From Pseudoalteromonas atlantica (GTDB lineage Bacteria; Pseudomonadota; Gammaproteobacteria; Enterobacterales; Alteromonadaceae), in NCBI GenBank assembly GCA_007988745.1, contig BJUT01000001.1, positions 420,328 to 484,327 of the forward strand: a DNA stretch of 64,000 nucleotides, read 5' to 3'. The translations under genes were made by a program, and so were the position numbers. The notes under the pieces are model-generated. The model made no database searches. It was not told where the DNA came from and saw only the letters and a program-made list of their open reading frames with translations. This document shows, piece after piece, positions 19,732 through 29,813 of this stretch (its first letter is position 1; each line of letters opens with the position of its first letter).

Positions 19732-20448
19732 TTAAACCGCGCGGTTTAATAACATAGATTTAATTTGTCCAATTGCTTTGGTCGGGTTAAGACCTTTAGG
19801 ACAAACGCTAACACAGTTCATGATACTGTGGCAACGGAACACACTGAACGCATCGTCTAAGTCTGCTAAACGTTCTTCAGTTGCCGTATCGCGGCTATCA
19901 GCCAAGAAACGGTAAGCATGAAGAAGGCCTGCTGGACCAATGAACTTGTCTGGATTCCACCAGAACGAAGGACACGATGTAGAACAACATGCACATAAAA
20001 TACACTCGTAAAGTCCATCTAATTTATCACGTTCTTCAATAGATTGAAGACGCTCACCAGCCGCTGGCTGATCGTTAATTAGGTATGGTTTAACTTTTTC
20101 GTACTGAGTGTAGAACTGACTCATGTCAATAACAAGGTCACGTACCACAGGTAAGCCAGGTAAAGGACGAATTACAATAGTACCTTTGCCGCCTTTTTGC
20201 AGCGTAGATAATGGTGTAATACATGCTAAACCATTTTTACCATTCATGTTAACGCCATCAGAGCCACACACGCCTTCACGACATGAGCGACGGAATGATA
20301 ATGTTGGATCTTGCTCTTTTAATAATAAAAGTGCATCCAATACCATCATGTCCTGACCTTCCTCTGTTTGCAAAGTATATTCTTGCATACGAGGTGCGTT
20401 ATCAACATCCGGATTGTAACGATAAACTGAAAATTGTACTTGTGCCAT
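19732..20448 (-). CDS. sdhB: Succinate dehydrogenase iron-sulfur subunit
   Basis: Carries electrons from the flavin of SdhA to ubiquinone through three Fe-S clusters. 238 residues from ATG 20446-20448 ([20 protein letters not shown]), the same length as E. coli. The frame extends to 20493, but the extra residues overlap sdhA and an AGGAG site supports this start. [2Fe-2S] ligands lie in [11 protein letters not shown] (about 55-65) and CITP; [4Fe-4S] and [3Fe-4S] ligands in [17 protein letters not shown] (about 148-164) and [17 protein letters not shown] (about 206-222). The ribosome site overlaps the sdhA stop. Confidence 0.97.
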   Translation of the reverse strand: MAQVQFSVYRYNPDVDNAPRMQEYTLQTEEGQDMMVLDALLLLKEQDPTLSFRRSCREGVCGSDGVNMNGKNGLACITPLSTLQKGGKGTIVIRPLPGLPVVRDLVIDMSQFYTQYEKVKPYLINDQPAAGERLQSIEERDKLDGLYECILCACCSTSCPSFWWNPDKFIGPAGLLHAYRFLADSRDTATEERLADLDDAFSVFRCHSIMNCVSVCPKGLNPTKAIGQIKSMLLNRAV

Positions 20449-20458
20449 CGTCTCGCTC

Positions 20459-22231
20459 CTAGTAGGTACGTGCTTTAGGTGGGAACGCTTCACGCGTCTT
20501 AGGCGCGTAGTTTACGTCACGCTTGCTCATTTCATCCGTTACCGGATTGAATACTGAGTGACATAACCAGTTTTCGTCATCACGATCTGGGTAGTCAAAG
20601 CGAGAGTGTGCACCACGGCTTTCAGTACGGAAGTTTGCAGCTACTGCAGTTGAGTAAGCTGTTTCCATTAAGTTGTCTAGTTCAAGACATTCGATACGCT
20701 GCGTGTTGAAGTCTGATGATTTATCATCAAGACGTGCATGCTGCAGACGTTCACGAATTTCTTTAAGCTCTTTAAGACCTGTCGCCATAGACTCACCTTC
20801 ACGGAATACCGAGAAGTTAAGCTGCATACATTGTTGTAGGTCTTTTTTGATTTGAACTGGGTCTTCACCTTGGCCAGCCGTTGAATTTTCCCAACGGTTA
20901 AAGCGTGCAAGAGACGCGTCAATATCAGATGCTGTCGGTGCTTTAGTAATTTCAACTTCGTTTAGGTATTTACCTAGGAAGTTACCCGCAGCACGGCCAA
21001 ATACAACTAAATCAAGTAATGAGTTACCACCTAGGCGGTTTGCACCATGTACAGATACACAGGCAATTTCACCTACTGCAAATAAGCCTTCTACTACTTT
21101 TTCGTTGCCGTTAGCATCGATTTGTAGCGCTTGACCATTTACGTTAGTTGGAACACCACCCATCATGTAGTGACAAGTTGGTATTACTGGAATTGGCTCT
21201 TTAGCAGGGTCAACGTGTGCGAAAGTTTTAGCAAGGTCACATACGCCTGGTAGACGTAAGTTAAGCGTTTCTTCACCTAAGTGGTCAAGTTTCAGCTTAA
21301 GGTGTGGACCCCAAGGACCATCACAGCCACGGCCTTCACGGATTTCAGTCATCATTGAACGTGCTACAACGTCACGAGACGCTAAGTCTTTAGCGTTTGG
21401 TGCATAACGTTCCATGAAGCGTTCGCCATCTTTATTTAAAAGATAACCACCTTCACCACGACAACCTTCCGTTACAAGTGTACCAGCGCCTGCAATACCC
21501 GTTGGGTGGAATTGCCACATTTCCATATCTTGCATAGCAACGCCTGCACGGGCTGCCATACCAACACCATCACCCGTATTAATGTGAGCATTGGTTGTTG
21601 ATGCGAAAATACGACCAGCACCGCCGGTTGCAAGTACAACAGCTTTTGATTTGAAGAAAGTGATTTCACCTGTTTCAATCTCAATTGCTGTACAGCCTAC
21701 TACATCGCCATTGTCGTTTTTAACTAAATCTAGTGCATACCACTCAGAGAATACATTAGTTTGGTTTTTAACGTTTTGTTGGTATAGAAGGTGTAATAAA
21801 GCGTGACCAGTACGGTCAGCTGCTGCTGCAGTACGTGCAGCTTGTTCACCACCAAAGTTTTTCGATTGACCACCGAAAGGACGTTGGTAAACACGGCCAT
21901 TTTCAAAACGAGAAAATGGTAAACCCATGTTTTCTAATTCAGTAATAGCTTCTGGGCCTGTTTGACACATGTATTCGATAGCGTCTTGGTCACCGATAAA
22001 ATCGGAACCTTTAACGGTATCGTACATATGCCATTCCCAGTTGTCTTCGTGTGAATTACCTAGCGCTACTGTAATACCACCCTGTGCAGATACAGTGTGT
22101 GAGCGTGTTGGGAATACTTTAGATATTAATGCACACGTTTTGCCAGATTCGGTAATGGCAAGAGCGGCGCGCATACCAGCACCACCTGCACCAATTACTA
22201 CGGCGTCAAATTCACGAACAGAATATTTCAC
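20459..22231 (-). CDS. sdhA: Succinate dehydrogenase flavoprotein subunit
   Basis: Oxidises succinate to fumarate with covalently bound FAD. 590 residues (E. coli 588). Dinucleotide fold [13 protein letters not shown] (about 12-24); covalent FAD histidine in [10 protein letters not shown] (about 43-52). Active-site segments include [20 protein letters not shown] (about 241), the catalytic arginine region [16 protein letters not shown] (about 284), and [11 protein letters not shown] (about 354). It begins immediately after the sdhD stop. Confidence 0.98.
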   Translation of the reverse strand: MKYSVREFDAVVIGAGGAGMRAALAITESGKTCALISKVFPTRSHTVSAQGGITVALGNSHEDNWEWHMYDTVKGSDFIGDQDAIEYMCQTGPEAITELENMGLPFSRFENGRVYQRPFGGQSKNFGGEQAARTAAAADRTGHALLHLLYQQNVKNQTNVFSEWYALDLVKNDNGDVVGCTAIEIETGEITFFKSKAVVLATGGAGRIFASTTNAHINTGDGVGMAARAGVAMQDMEMWQFHPTGIAGAGTLVTEGCRGEGGYLLNKDGERFMERYAPNAKDLASRDVVARSMMTEIREGRGCDGPWGPHLKLKLDHLGEETLNLRLPGVCDLAKTFAHVDPAKEPIPVIPTCHYMMGGVPTNVNGQALQIDANGNEKVVEGLFAVGEIACVSVHGANRLGGNSLLDLVVFGRAAGNFLGKYLNEVEITKAPTASDIDASLARFNRWENSTAGQGEDPVQIKKDLQQCMQLNFSVFREGESMATGLKELKEIRERLQHARLDDKSSDFNTQRIECLELDNLMETAYSTAVAANFRTESRGAHSRFDYPDRDDENWLCHSVFNPVTDEMSKRDVNYAPKTREAFPPKARTY

Positions 22232-22579
22232 TTAAACACCCCATAAAACGATTAGACCAATAGCTACGTAAGCAACGGCCATCAGGTTTAATACAAAGCC
22301 TAAAACAGCGCGTAGTTTAGCGTTTTTAACGTAATCCGTTAAAACTTGCCAAAGGCCAATGCGGGTATGAACCATCATGCATACAAGAGTAATAAGTGTA
22401 AAACCCTTCATTGCTAGATTAGAGAATAGGCCTGTCCAGGCTTCGAAAGTGACTTCTGGCGTTGCTAAAAAATAGCCGATAATAAAAATCGCGTATGCGG
22501 TGATTACTAGTGCCGTGGTACGTAAAGATACGAAATCTTGTACACCATCACGTTTAAGAGTTGCTTGATTTAAGACCAT
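22232..22579 (-). CDS. sdhD: Succinate dehydrogenase membrane anchor subunit SdhD
   Basis: One of the two membrane anchors that bind heme b and ubiquinone. 115 residues from ATG 22577-22579 (MVLNQATLKRDGVQDF). A GTG two codons earlier would sit too close to the AGGGG ribosome site. Three transmembrane segments, about 17-36, 49-71 and 88-112, with the conserved HTRIGLWQVLTDYVK (about 68-82), where the quinone-site Asp-Tyr pair lies. The start lies inside the end of sdhC (10-base overlap), and the stop abuts sdhA. Confidence 0.93.
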   Translation of the reverse strand: MVLNQATLKRDGVQDFVSLRTTALVITAYAIFIIGYFLATPEVTFEAWTGLFSNLAMKGFTLITLVCMMVHTRIGLWQVLTDYVKNAKLRAVLGFVLNLMAVAYVAIGLIVLWGV

Positions 22580-22947
22580 ATCCACACCCCTGCCAGTACG
22601 GCAAATACAACGCCAAGTGCCATTGCAATTTTAGCGCTAAGGTTACCTGATTCAAGTTCTTCCCAGTGGCCCATATCCATAATGATGTGACGGATACCAC
22701 CAATAAGGTGATAACCCAATACAGAAAGTGTGCCCCAAGCTATGAATTTGGCAATGAATCCGCTAAACAGACCCTTGACGAATTCAAAACCTTCAGCTGA
22801 AGAAAGAGACTCAGACCAAGCCCAAATGACAAACGTTAAAGCAAAAAATAATGCAACACCGGTGACGCGGTGAAAGATTGATGCTTTAGCCGTTGCCGGC
22901 ATAGATATAGTTGTTAGATCTAGATTTACAGGTCTTTGCTTTTTCAC
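22570..22947 (-). CDS. sdhC: Succinate dehydrogenase cytochrome b556 subunit SdhC
   Basis: First gene of the sdh-suc operon. 125 residues with three transmembrane segments (about 27-47, 65-87, 103-124). The conserved quinone-site motif SIFHRVTGVAL lies at about 23-33, and the heme-ligand histidine in GYHLIGGIRHIIMDMG lies near 80. It begins MKKQRPVNLDL, a typical start. Transcribed divergently from gltA; a small hairpin lies in its leader at 23002-23020. Confidence 0.95.
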   Translation of the reverse strand: MKKQRPVNLDLTTISMPATAKASIFHRVTGVALFFALTFVIWAWSESLSSAEGFEFVKGLFSGFIAKFIAWGTLSVLGYHLIGGIRHIIMDMGHWEELESGNLSAKIAMALGVVFAVLAGVWIWS

Positions 22948-23363
22948 AGTTACTTGCCCATCTTGCTCACATTGGAGCTCATCTACTTGTTTTTCTAAAA
23001 CCCACCAAAATTTCTGGTGGAACTATCAAAGTAAACGTGTCAATACAGCAAAAGTTCACAAATCTGCAAAAATTACGCTGTAAAAATATGTTTACCTAAA
23101 TACAAAGCGGTTTAAAACCTCAGATAGTATATATACCCAAAGGTTGTTTTACAATTCTTGTTTAGTTAGAGACGTTTGCGAATTAGCCGATAGTATAATA
23201 TTTAATTAATACCGAATATTTATTATACATATATGCATAATGTTTATAAAAATTGACTTTAACCCCCTCTTTCACGTTAAAATGCGAAGATGTGCTTAAA
23301 ACAAGATTTCAGAACTTTAAAAATCTAAAAATCAGAATAGATATCTTAATAGGAGATACATAG
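22948..23363. promoter_or_regulatory. Divergent regulatory region between sdhC and gltA
   Basis: 416 bases, AT-rich, no gene. On the gltA side a sigma70-like promoter is visible (listed separately). On the sdhC side a CCACCA / TGGTGG stem-loop (23002-23020) lies 55-73 bases before the sdhC start. A possible sdhC promoter is TTGCAG, 16 bases, TGTATT (minus strand, about 23042-23069), but it is weak. I could not identify ArcA, CRP or Fur sites with confidence. Divergence of gltA and sdh as in E. coli suggests shared TCA control. Confidence 0.6.
23253..23283 (+). promoter_or_regulatory. Candidate sigma70 promoter of gltA
   Basis: TTGACT (23253-23258), 18-base spacer, TTAAAA (23277-23282), with an AT-rich upstream region (23190-23252) that could act as an UP element. 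Transcription from about 23290 would give a leader of about 75 bases; a good AGGAGA ribosome site lies before the gltA ATG. Confidence 0.5.
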
Positions 23364-24650
23364 ATGGCAGATAAAAAAGCCACAGTCCATATTGATGGAC
23401 TAGATCCAATCGAACTTCCAATTTATCAAGGCACTGCTGGCCAAGATGTGATCGACGTACGTACGTTAGGTTCACACGGTCACTTTACTTATGACCCAGG
23501 TTTCATGTCGACTGGCTCTTGTGAATCTGCAATCACCTACATTGATGGTGGTAAAGGTGTATTACTTCACCGTGGTTACCCAATTGAGCAATTAGCTGAA
23601 GACTCTAACTACATCGAGCTTTGTTACTTACTATTAAACGGTGAGTTACCAACTAAAGAGCAATACGATGCATTTGCAAAAGAAATCACGCATAACACCA
23701 TGCTTGATGAGAAAATTGCTAACTTTTTCCAAGGTTTCCGCTTCGATGCTCACCCAATGGCAATGCTATGTGGTGTAGTAGGCGCATTATCTTCTTTTTA
23801 CCACGAAGATCTTGATATTACTGATGCAAGCCAACGTAAAACAAGCGCGATTAAACTTGTCGCTAAATTACCGACTATTGCAGCTATGGCGTACAAAACA
23901 AACATTGGTCAACCGTTTGTTTACCCACGTAATGATTTAAGCTACGCAGAAAACTTCTTACACATGATGTTCTCTGTACCGGCTGAAGAATACAAAGTTA
24001 ACCCTGTGACAGCTAAAGCAATGGATAAAATCTTCATGCTTCATGCTGATCATGAGCAAAACGCTTCAACGTCAACAGTACGTTTAGCAGGTTCTTCAGG
24101 CGCTAACCCATATGCATGTATTGCAGCGGGTATCGCATCTCTTTGGGGCCCTGCTCACGGCGGTGCTAACGAAGCATGTTTAAACATGTTAGAAGAGATA
24201 GGTTCTGTTGATCGTATTGATGAGTACGTAGCAAAAGCAAAAGATAAGTCTGATCCGTTCCGTCTTATGGGCTTTGGTCACCGTGTTTACAAAAACTTCG
24301 ACCCACGCGCTACAGTAATGCGTCAAACGTGTCACGAAGTATTAGAAGAGCTTAACATTCAAGATCCGCTTCTTGATATTGCAATGAAGCTTGAACAAAT
24401 TGCCCTTGAAGACCCATACTTTGTAGAGAAGAAACTTTACCCTAACGTTGATTTCTACTCAGGTATTATCTTAAAAGCGATTGGTATTCCAACAAGCATG
24501 TTCACTGTAATTTTTGCAATGGCACGTACTGTTGGTTGGATCACTCACTGGGATGAGATGCTATCTCAACCTGGTCACAAGATCAGCCGCCCTCGTCAAA
24601 TGTATACTGGTTACACTCAACGTGACTTCGTATCAACTGACAAGCGCTAA
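23364..24650 (+). CDS. gltA: Citrate synthase (type II, hexameric)
   Basis: Condenses oxaloacetate and acetyl-CoA to citrate. 428 residues (E. coli 427), beginning [20 protein letters not shown]. Active-site segments in order: [12 protein letters not shown] (about 266), [14 protein letters not shown] (about 305) and PNVDFYSGI (about 359, catalytic Asp). The N-terminal domain found in NADH-regulated Gram-negative citrate synthases is present. Preceded by AGGAGATACAT and followed by a strong terminator, so monocistronic. Confidence 0.98.
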   Translation: MADKKATVHIDGLDPIELPIYQGTAGQDVIDVRTLGSHGHFTYDPGFMSTGSCESAITYIDGGKGVLLHRGYPIEQLAEDSNYIELCYLLLNGELPTKEQYDAFAKEITHNTMLDEKIANFFQGFRFDAHPMAMLCGVVGALSSFYHEDLDITDASQRKTSAIKLVAKLPTIAAMAYKTNIGQPFVYPRNDLSYAENFLHMMFSVPAEEYKVNPVTAKAMDKIFMLHADHEQNASTSTVRLAGSSGANPYACIAAGIASLWGPAHGGANEACLNMLEEIGSVDRIDEYVAKAKDKSDPFRLMGFGHRVYKNFDPRATVMRQTCHEVLEELNIQDPLLDIAMKLEQIALEDPYFVEKKLYPNVDFYSGIILKAIGIPTSMFTVIFAMARTVGWITHWDEMLSQPGHKISRPRQMYTGYTQRDFVSTDKR

Positions 24651-24662
24651 GCTTAGTTAGTT

Positions 24663-24690
24663 AAAAAAGGCCGCTTTTGCGGCCTTTTTT
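24663..24690 (+). terminator. Intrinsic terminator of gltA
   Basis: AAAAAAGGCCGC / GCGGCCTTTTTT with a short TTTT loop, 13 bases after the gltA stop. A strong GC-rich stem with a T-run. Confidence 0.92.
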
Positions 24691-24760
24691 GTGCGCTTTG
24701 CTTGTCAATTTTATGAAACCGATTACAATTCCTGCCTAAATTTATAGATGTTGAATAGCC

Positions 24761-25987
24761 ATGCCTTCTCAAGAGTTTGATATAACAAAAATCCGCAACG
24801 ACTTCCCTACTCTAAACCAAACCCTTAATGGCAACCCTTTAGTTTATTTAGACTCTGGCGCAACGTCGCAAAAGCCACAAAGCGTTATTGATGCAACGAC
24901 TCGTTTTTATAATTTAGGCAACGCAAACGTTCACAGAGGCCGCCACACTTTAAGCGAGCGCGCTACAGAACAATATGAAGCAGCAAGATTAAAAACAGCG
25001 GATTACTTTAACGTAAATGCTAAAGAAATCGTCTGGACAAAAGGCGCAACAGAGGCGCTAAATTTACTTGCTCATGGCCTACAAAGGCAAATTACTGGTG
25101 AAGATACGGTATTAATTACCCCCCTTGAGCACCACGCTAATATTGTTCCTTGGCAGGTATTAACGCAAAATACAGGGGCTACGCTATCTGCACTCCCCCT
25201 TGAGCAAAACGCGACGTTTAATATAGCGCGCTGTATAGACATGATCACGCACACTAAAGCAAAGGTAATGTGTATCAGCCAAGCGTCTAACGCATTAGGT
25301 AATATTACCAATTTAGCGCCATTAATAGCTGCAGCGAAAGCAGTCGGCACGTTAGTTGTAGTTGATGGCGCACAAGGAGCCATGCATTTACGCCCTAATT
25401 TAAAGCAGCTTGGATGTGATTTTTATGTATTCTCAGCGCATAAAATGCTTGGTCCTACGGGTGTAGGGGGCTTATATGGTCGCTATGAATTACTTAATGC
25501 GCTTACCCCATATCAAACGGGTGGTGAGATGATAGATACTGTAACGCTTGAAAAAAGCAGCTACAGAGACGCTCCTGCTAAATTTGAGACCGGCACCCCA
25601 AATATAGCCGGTGTCATTGGCTTCAGTGCAGCAATTGATTATTTATCAGCCCTAAACATAGAACAGTTACAGCGCCATGAGCAGGCTATTTTTAATTATG
25701 CAGCCACACAGTTGAGTAAAATTGACGGTATTACTATTTATAGCGACCTGAACAATAATATTGGCACCCTTAGTTTTAATTATAAAAGTGAACACCATTA
25801 CGATTTGGCAACTTTGCTTGACGGATTTGGTATTGCAGTGCGCAGTGGACACCATTGTACGCAACCATTAATGCACCATTTAGGGGTAAAAGGCACTGTT
25901 CGAGCAAGCTTTGCATTTTATAATACCCATCAAGATGTTGATAATTTCATCAACGCCTTGAAAGAAACGATTGAATTATTAGACTAA
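24761..25987 (+). CDS. csdA: Group II cysteine desulfurase (CsdA/SufS type)
   Basis: PLP enzyme removing sulfur from cysteine as a persulfide for Fe-S or tRNA sulfur delivery. 408 residues. VYLDSGATSQKP (about 28), the EHHANIVPW substrate loop (about 123), PLP lysine in FSAHKMLGPTGVG (about 223-235), and the catalytic cysteine in RSGHHCTQPL (about 360-369). Group II architecture (no long catalytic loop) as in SufS and CsdA. The adjacent SufE-like gene and convergent tcdA match the E. coli csdA-csdE-csdL locus and favour CsdA; sufBCD is not in the window. Confidence 0.9.
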   Translation: MPSQEFDITKIRNDFPTLNQTLNGNPLVYLDSGATSQKPQSVIDATTRFYNLGNANVHRGRHTLSERATEQYEAARLKTADYFNVNAKEIVWTKGATEALNLLAHGLQRQITGEDTVLITPLEHHANIVPWQVLTQNTGATLSALPLEQNATFNIARCIDMITHTKAKVMCISQASNALGNITNLAPLIAAAKAVGTLVVVDGAQGAMHLRPNLKQLGCDFYVFSAHKMLGPTGVGGLYGRYELLNALTPYQTGGEMIDTVTLEKSSYRDAPAKFETGTPNIAGVIGFSAAIDYLSALNIEQLQRHEQAIFNYAATQLSKIDGITIYSDLNNNIGTLSFNYKSEHHYDLATLLDGFGIAVRSGHHCTQPLMHHLGVKGTVRASFAFYNTHQDVDNFINALKETIELLD

Positions 25988-26000
25988 TTTAGGATAACTC

Positions 26001-26417
26001 ATGACAAATACGTTTAAAAACGTAGTAAAACCTATACAACAGGCGCAATCTTGGCAGCAAAAATATCGCGAAATAATGCTTCTGGGCAAAACACTTCCCG
26101 CTTTAGCGGATGTACTTAAAACCGATGACGCACTGGTGCCAGGGTGTGAGAGCAAAGTGTGGATGTTTATGGAGTTTGACGATAGCGAGAATCGTTTAGT
26201 GGTTATTGGCGATTCAGACACTCGCATTGTAAAAGGCTTATTAGCGATAATTTTAGCGCTTTATAATGGCTTAACACCTGAAGAAGTCGTGAATATTAAT
26301 GCGTATGACGAATTTGAAAAGTTAGGCTTAATTAAACACCTTAGTGCATCTCGAGGGAACGGAATAAAAGCCATGGTCGAGGCAATTCAAAGCATGGCAA
26401 CTAACAAGCTCAATTAA
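26001..26417 (+). CDS. csdE: SufE-family sulfur acceptor (CsdE)
   Basis: Accepts persulfide sulfur from the cysteine desulfurase and stimulates it. 138 residues, the usual size. The acceptor cysteine is in ALVPGCESKVWMF (about residue 51), which matches the SufE/CsdE active-site loop. The start is 13 bases after the csdA stop. The last codons form one arm of a 12-bp hairpin whose other arm contains the end of the convergent tcdA gene. Confidence 0.9.
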   Translation: MTNTFKNVVKPIQQAQSWQQKYREIMLLGKTLPALADVLKTDDALVPGCESKVWMFMEFDDSENRLVVIGDSDTRIVKGLLAIILALYNGLTPEEVVNINAYDEFEKLGLIKHLSASRGNGIKAMVEAIQSMATNKLN

Positions 26418-26432
26418 ACTATTGAGCTTGTT
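26403..26432. terminator. Hairpin spanning the csdE and tcdA stop codons
   Basis: AACAAGCTCAAT (26403-26414) pairs perfectly with ATTGAGCTTGTT (26421-26432); the 6-base loop contains the csdE TAA, and the tcdA stop lies at the loop/arm junction. A T-run (about 26440-26448) follows on the plus strand. It could terminate both convergent genes while also encoding their last codons. Confidence 0.6.
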
Positions 26433-27222
26433 GTAAACGTTGTTTTTTATCTAAGTATTTACGTACCGCTTTAGCCGCTACAAAAAAGCCAAAACTTCCG
26501 GTGATCATAGTTACCGAGCCAAACCCGTTATTACAATCCATATTCATTGTACCATCAGCATTTTGTTTAGCATGGCATACACTTCCATCACTGCCTGGGT
26601 AAACAAGTTGCTCAGTTGAGTACACACAATCAATATTAAATTTGCGTTTAGGGTTGTTACTAAAATTATATTGTTTGCGTAAAATATAACGCACTTTAGC
26701 AAGTAGCGGATCTTGCGTGGTTTTAGCCACATCACCAAATGTTATTTGGCTAGGATCAGTTTGCCCACCCGCGCCACCAGTAGTAATAATAGGCATTTTA
26801 TTGCGCTTACAATGAGCAATAAGCGCTGCTTTTTCTTTAACTGCATCAATACAGTCAATAACGTAATCAAAACCTTGAATATGCTCACGAATATTTTCAA
26901 GAGTAATAAAGTCATCTATCACAGTTACTTTACACTCTGGGTTTATCAGTTCGCAGCGGCTTTTCATTGCATCTACTTTGGCTTGGCCAATACTGCCGCT
27001 AAGTGCATGAATTTGCCTATTTACGTTAGTGGCGCAAATATCATCTAAATCAATTAAAGTGATTTTACCCACGCCTGTACGTGCTAAAGCTTCGGCGGTC
27101 CAACTTCCAACACCGCCTATCCCCACTACACAAAAATGGGCTTGTTGTAGCCAGTCAAATTGTTGGTTACCGTATAGGCGTTTGATCCCGCCAAAACGAA
27201 TATCTGTTACTTTTTCGCTCAT
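26419..27222 (-). CDS. tcdA: tRNA threonylcarbamoyladenosine dehydratase TcdA (CsdL)
   Basis: E1-like ATP-dependent enzyme that cyclises t6A37 of tRNA to ct6A. 267 residues (E. coli 268). ThiF/MoeB nucleotide motif VVGIGGVGSWTAEALARTGV (about 31-50), DLDDICATNVNRQ (about 57-69), and catalytic region TTGGAGGQTDP (about 146). The C-terminus has a hydrophobic segment (TMITGSFGFFVAAKAV) and basic tail as in CsdL. In E. coli csdL is on the same strand as csdAE; here it faces them and is appended to the comEC-kdsB operon. Confidence 0.93.
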   Translation of the reverse strand: MSEKVTDIRFGGIKRLYGNQQFDWLQQAHFCVVGIGGVGSWTAEALARTGVGKITLIDLDDICATNVNRQIHALSGSIGQAKVDAMKSRCELINPECKVTVIDDFITLENIREHIQGFDYVIDCIDAVKEKAALIAHCKRNKMPIITTGGAGGQTDPSQITFGDVAKTTQDPLLAKVRYILRKQYNFSNNPKRKFNIDCVYSTEQLVYPGSDGSVCHAKQNADGTMNMDCNNGFGSVTMITGSFGFFVAAKAVRKYLDKKQRLQQAQ

Positions 27223-27894
27223 TTACCAATCCAGTTGCCATGGCGATTGCCATGCTTGAAATTCTTGATGATTAATTAATTGCTGGTACTCATCACCCGT
27301 AGTAGGTAGCAAAGAGCAATTAATTTGCTCCCCATACCATAAAAAACTTAACGCATAGGCATGAAGATACGCCCGCTCAGCTGCGGTGCCACTATAAAGT
27401 GTATCGCCTAAAATTGGCGCCCCTAAACTTTTTAATGCCACTCTAAGTTGGTGGGTTTTACCCGAATACGGCTTTAAAATATACGCTCTAAACCCCGGCT
27501 TATAACTAAAAGAATAAAAGCGGGTAATGGCCGGGTTTTGCAGGGTCGGTAAAAGCTTAAACATGCCCCTGCGAGACTTAGCCATATCACCTTTTATCCA
27601 CCCTTGCTTTTTTTTAGGTTTAGCATTGCTTATAGCTAAATAAAACTTGTTTATTGCGTGCTCAGTAAAAAGAGACGTAAATTTAGCAGCGGCTTCTTTA
27701 TTGCGACTAAGAATAATAAGGCCAGATGTCACTTTATCAAGGCGGTGAACAGCAAATAATTTTTCGCCAGTTTGCTGCTCAGCTAATACCACAAACCCTT
27801 TTTCACCTTCTGAGTGAAAATTAAGCCCCGCGGGTTTTTCAAATATATAAAAATCAGCGTGGCTAAACACTATGGGTAATTCACTTTTAACCAT
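27223..27894 (-). CDS. RluA-family pseudouridine synthase
   Basis: 223 residues, a short RluA-type pseudouridine synthase lacking the S4 domain. Catalytic motif AVHRLDKVTSGLIIL (about 48-62, Asp in HRLD), the KxYLA segment KFYLAIS (about 83), and C-terminal YSGKTHQLRVAL (about 143-154, RluA/TruA-like arginine loop). It resembles the small marine gammaproteobacterial subfamily TIGR01621; the RNA target is unknown. It begins two bases after kdsB ends and its stop abuts the tcdA start, so all three are on one transcript. Confidence 0.88.
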   Translation of the reverse strand: MVKSELPIVFSHADFYIFEKPAGLNFHSEGEKGFVVLAEQQTGEKLFAVHRLDKVTSGLIILSRNKEAAAKFTSLFTEHAINKFYLAISNAKPKKKQGWIKGDMAKSRRGMFKLLPTLQNPAITRFYSFSYKPGFRAYILKPYSGKTHQLRVALKSLGAPILGDTLYSGTAAERAYLHAYALSFLWYGEQINCSLLPTTGDEYQQLINHQEFQAWQSPWQLDW

Positions 27895-27896
27895 TA

Positions 27897-28658
27897 TTAG
27901 GCTTGCTTAGCTTTTAGGTAGGCAATCACTTTTTCTAAATCCTCGGGCGTATCAACCCCAGCATGTGGCGTTACTTTGGCCTGCTCAATTTTGATAGCGT
28001 AACCATGGTACAACACCCTAAGTTGCTCTAGCGACTCAAGTACTTCAAGCGGCGATACACTTAACTCAATATACTGCTTAATGAAGCCCGCACGATAAGC
28101 ATATATACCCACATGGCGCTGAAAAGGCGTTATATCTAACACACTGTCGTTATTTAACATTGCGCTTCTGTCAAACGGAATACTGGCACGTGAAAAATAC
28201 AACGCATTTTTATTAATATCACTAACAACCTTCACGGCATTAGGATTAAAAACTTCGTCTTGCTCTTCAATGGCTACACTTAATGTTGCCATTGGCGCGC
28301 TTGAATTATTTAGTAAAGTGGCAACTTGCGATACGTTTTCGCTGGCAAGTAATGGCTCATCGCCTTGTACATTTACCACCAGGGTTTCTGCGTCTAGCTT
28401 AAGTAAGTCAACAACTTCTGCTAAACGTTCAGTACCCGATTGATGATCTTCTCGCGTCATCAGCACATCGTTTGTGAACAATTTAACAGCATCAAAAACT
28501 TTTTGATGATCGGTTGCAATAACCACTTTACTTGCACCTGACAAACACGCTTTTTCATACACGTGTTGAATCATAGGTTTACCGCATATGTCAGCTAATG
28601 GTTTGCCAGGCAAACGGGTAGACGCGTAACGTGCAGGTATAACAACTACGAATTCCAC
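27897..28658 (-). CDS. kdsB: CMP-KDO synthetase (3-deoxy-manno-octulosonate cytidylyltransferase)
   Basis: Activates KDO with CTP for transfer to lipid A. 253 residues. Nucleotide-binding motif [18 protein letters not shown] (about 7-24), [10 protein letters not shown] (about 45), NVQGDEPLL (about 94-102), and C-terminal [11 protein letters not shown] (about 233). It overlaps the upstream ycaR-like gene by 13 bases. The lpxK-ycaR-kdsB order is the same as in E. coli. Confidence 0.97.
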   Translation of the reverse strand: MEFVVVIPARYASTRLPGKPLADICGKPMIQHVYEKACLSGASKVVIATDHQKVFDAVKLFTNDVLMTREDHQSGTERLAEVVDLLKLDAETLVVNVQGDEPLLASENVSQVATLLNNSSAPMATLSVAIEEQDEVFNPNAVKVVSDINKNALYFSRASIPFDRSAMLNNDSVLDITPFQRHVGIYAYRAGFIKQYIELSVSPLEVLESLEQLRVLYHGYAIKIEQAKVTPHAGVDTPEDLEKVIAYLKAKQA

Positions 28659-28843
28659 TTATCAACCTCATCTTGAGATAGCTCACGCGCTTCATTTTCT
28701 AAAAGTACCGGTATATCGTCGCGTACTGGGTATGCAAGTTTAGCTGCAGTACTAATAAGTTCTGCATTTTCTTTATCAAAACGAAGCTTTCCTTTACACA
28801 CAGGACAAGCAATTATTTCAAGTAATTTTGTATCAAAGGCCAT
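28646..28843 (-). CDS. ycaR: Trm112/YcaR-family small zinc-ribbon-like protein
   Basis: 65 residues, Trm112p-like. It starts [20 protein letters not shown] and keeps the first CPxC pair (about 13-16); the second cysteine pair is absent, as in E. coli Yca[20 protein letters not shown] (about 37-55) is the family signature. Function in bacteria is uncertain; its fixed place between lpxK and kdsB suggests a link to lipid A/KDO synthesis. It overlaps lpxK by 11 bases and kdsB by 13 bases. Confidence 0.9.
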   Translation of the reverse strand: MAFDTKLLEIIACPVCKGKLRFDKENAELISTAAKLAYPVRDDIPVLLENEARELSQDEVDKWNS

Positions 28844-29813
28844 TGAGGATCCCTTTTTGTTTTAATAATAAATCTAATTTATGTATTACAGCGTCAGTAG
28901 GTTTTGCATTTACGGGTAGGTAGTACCAAGTACCTTTTGCAAAGTCTCTACATTTTACTGCATCTTTTTCTGTCATTAATACGTTATCATCATTAAATTG
29001 AGTAAAATCAGCCATGCTATAAGCATAGTGATCTCGGTAATGATGAGTTGAAAGCAGCTGAATATTTTGACCCTTTAATGAATCTTCAAAACGTTGTGGG
29101 TTACCAATGGCACTTACCGCATGGCCTTTTTCAATGGTTTTATTCACAGGGGTATTGTTAGCAACGTGTTTAAGTGCACCAGTTTGCAAAACGTAGCTGT
29201 GGGATGCATCTCCCCCGTTTTCAATCACTAAATCAACGCTATTTAATCTGTTTGTGGTTTCACGTAATGGCCCTGCAGGCATAACAAAGCCATTACCAAA
29301 TCGCCTTTGGCTATCAACAATGCAGCACTCTATATCGCGCGCCATTTTATAATGCTGCATACCATCATCTGAGATTATGACATCCACACAAAATTGCTGC
29401 TCTAATAATGTAATGTTGGCTTTTCTATCGGGTCCGACAACAAGTGGACATTTTAAGCGATTAAATAAAAGTATTGGCTCATCACCAGCTTGTGCACTTG
29501 TTACGCCGCGCTCTACCACCAGCGGGTAGCTGTTGGCTTTACCGCCGTAACCTCGGCTGATAATGCCCACTTTTAGGCCTTGCTCTGACAAGTATTCGTA
29601 AAGCCATAACACAAATGGCGTTTTGCCATTTCCACCTACACTTATATTGCCCACCACAATCACTTTAGATTTAGCTTTAAAAGGCGTGGCAAAGCCAACC
29701 CTAAAAAGCCATTTCCTAATGCTTGAAATAAACCAAAAAAGCGCAGCTAATGGCAGTAAAAGTAGCGTTATAAAACTAAATGGTTTATACCAGCTTTGCT
29801 CTATTTTACTCAC
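28833..29813 (-). CDS. lpxK: Tetraacyldisaccharide 4'-kinase
   Basis: Phosphorylates the 4' position of the lipid A disaccharide at the inner membrane. 326 residues (E. coli 328). N-terminal hydrophobic anchor about 13-32 ([20 protein letters not shown]), P-loop [15 protein letters not shown] (about 52-66), RGYGGK (about 86), and [12 protein letters not shown] (about 149), which carries the catalytic region. It starts with GTG, overlapping the msbA stop in a GTGA arrangement. Confidence 0.95.
   Translation of the reverse strand: MSKIEQSWYKPFSFITLLLLPLAALFWFISSIRKWLFRVGFATPFKAKSKVIVVGNISVGGNGKTPFVLWLYEYLSEQGLKVGIISRGYGGKANSYPLVVERGVTSAQAGDEPILLFNRLKCPLVVGPDRKANITLLEQQFCVDVIISDDGMQHYKMARDIECCIVDSQRRFGNGFVMPAGPLRETTNRLNSVDLVIENGGDASHSYVLQTGALKHVANNTPVNKTIEKGHAVSAIGNPQRFEDSLKGQNIQLLSTHHYRDHYAYSMADFTQFNDDNVLMTEKDAVKCRDFAKGTWYYLPVNAKPTDAVIHKLDLLLKQKGILNGL

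Noticed and set aside
20677-20955. 92-codon frame on the same strand as sdhA, other frame
   Set aside because: Out-of-frame shadow entirely within the conserved sdhA gene.
23041-23070. CRP-type site in the sdhC leader around TTTGTGAAC
   Set aside because: Only one half-site (TGTGA) matches; the partner TCACA is absent.
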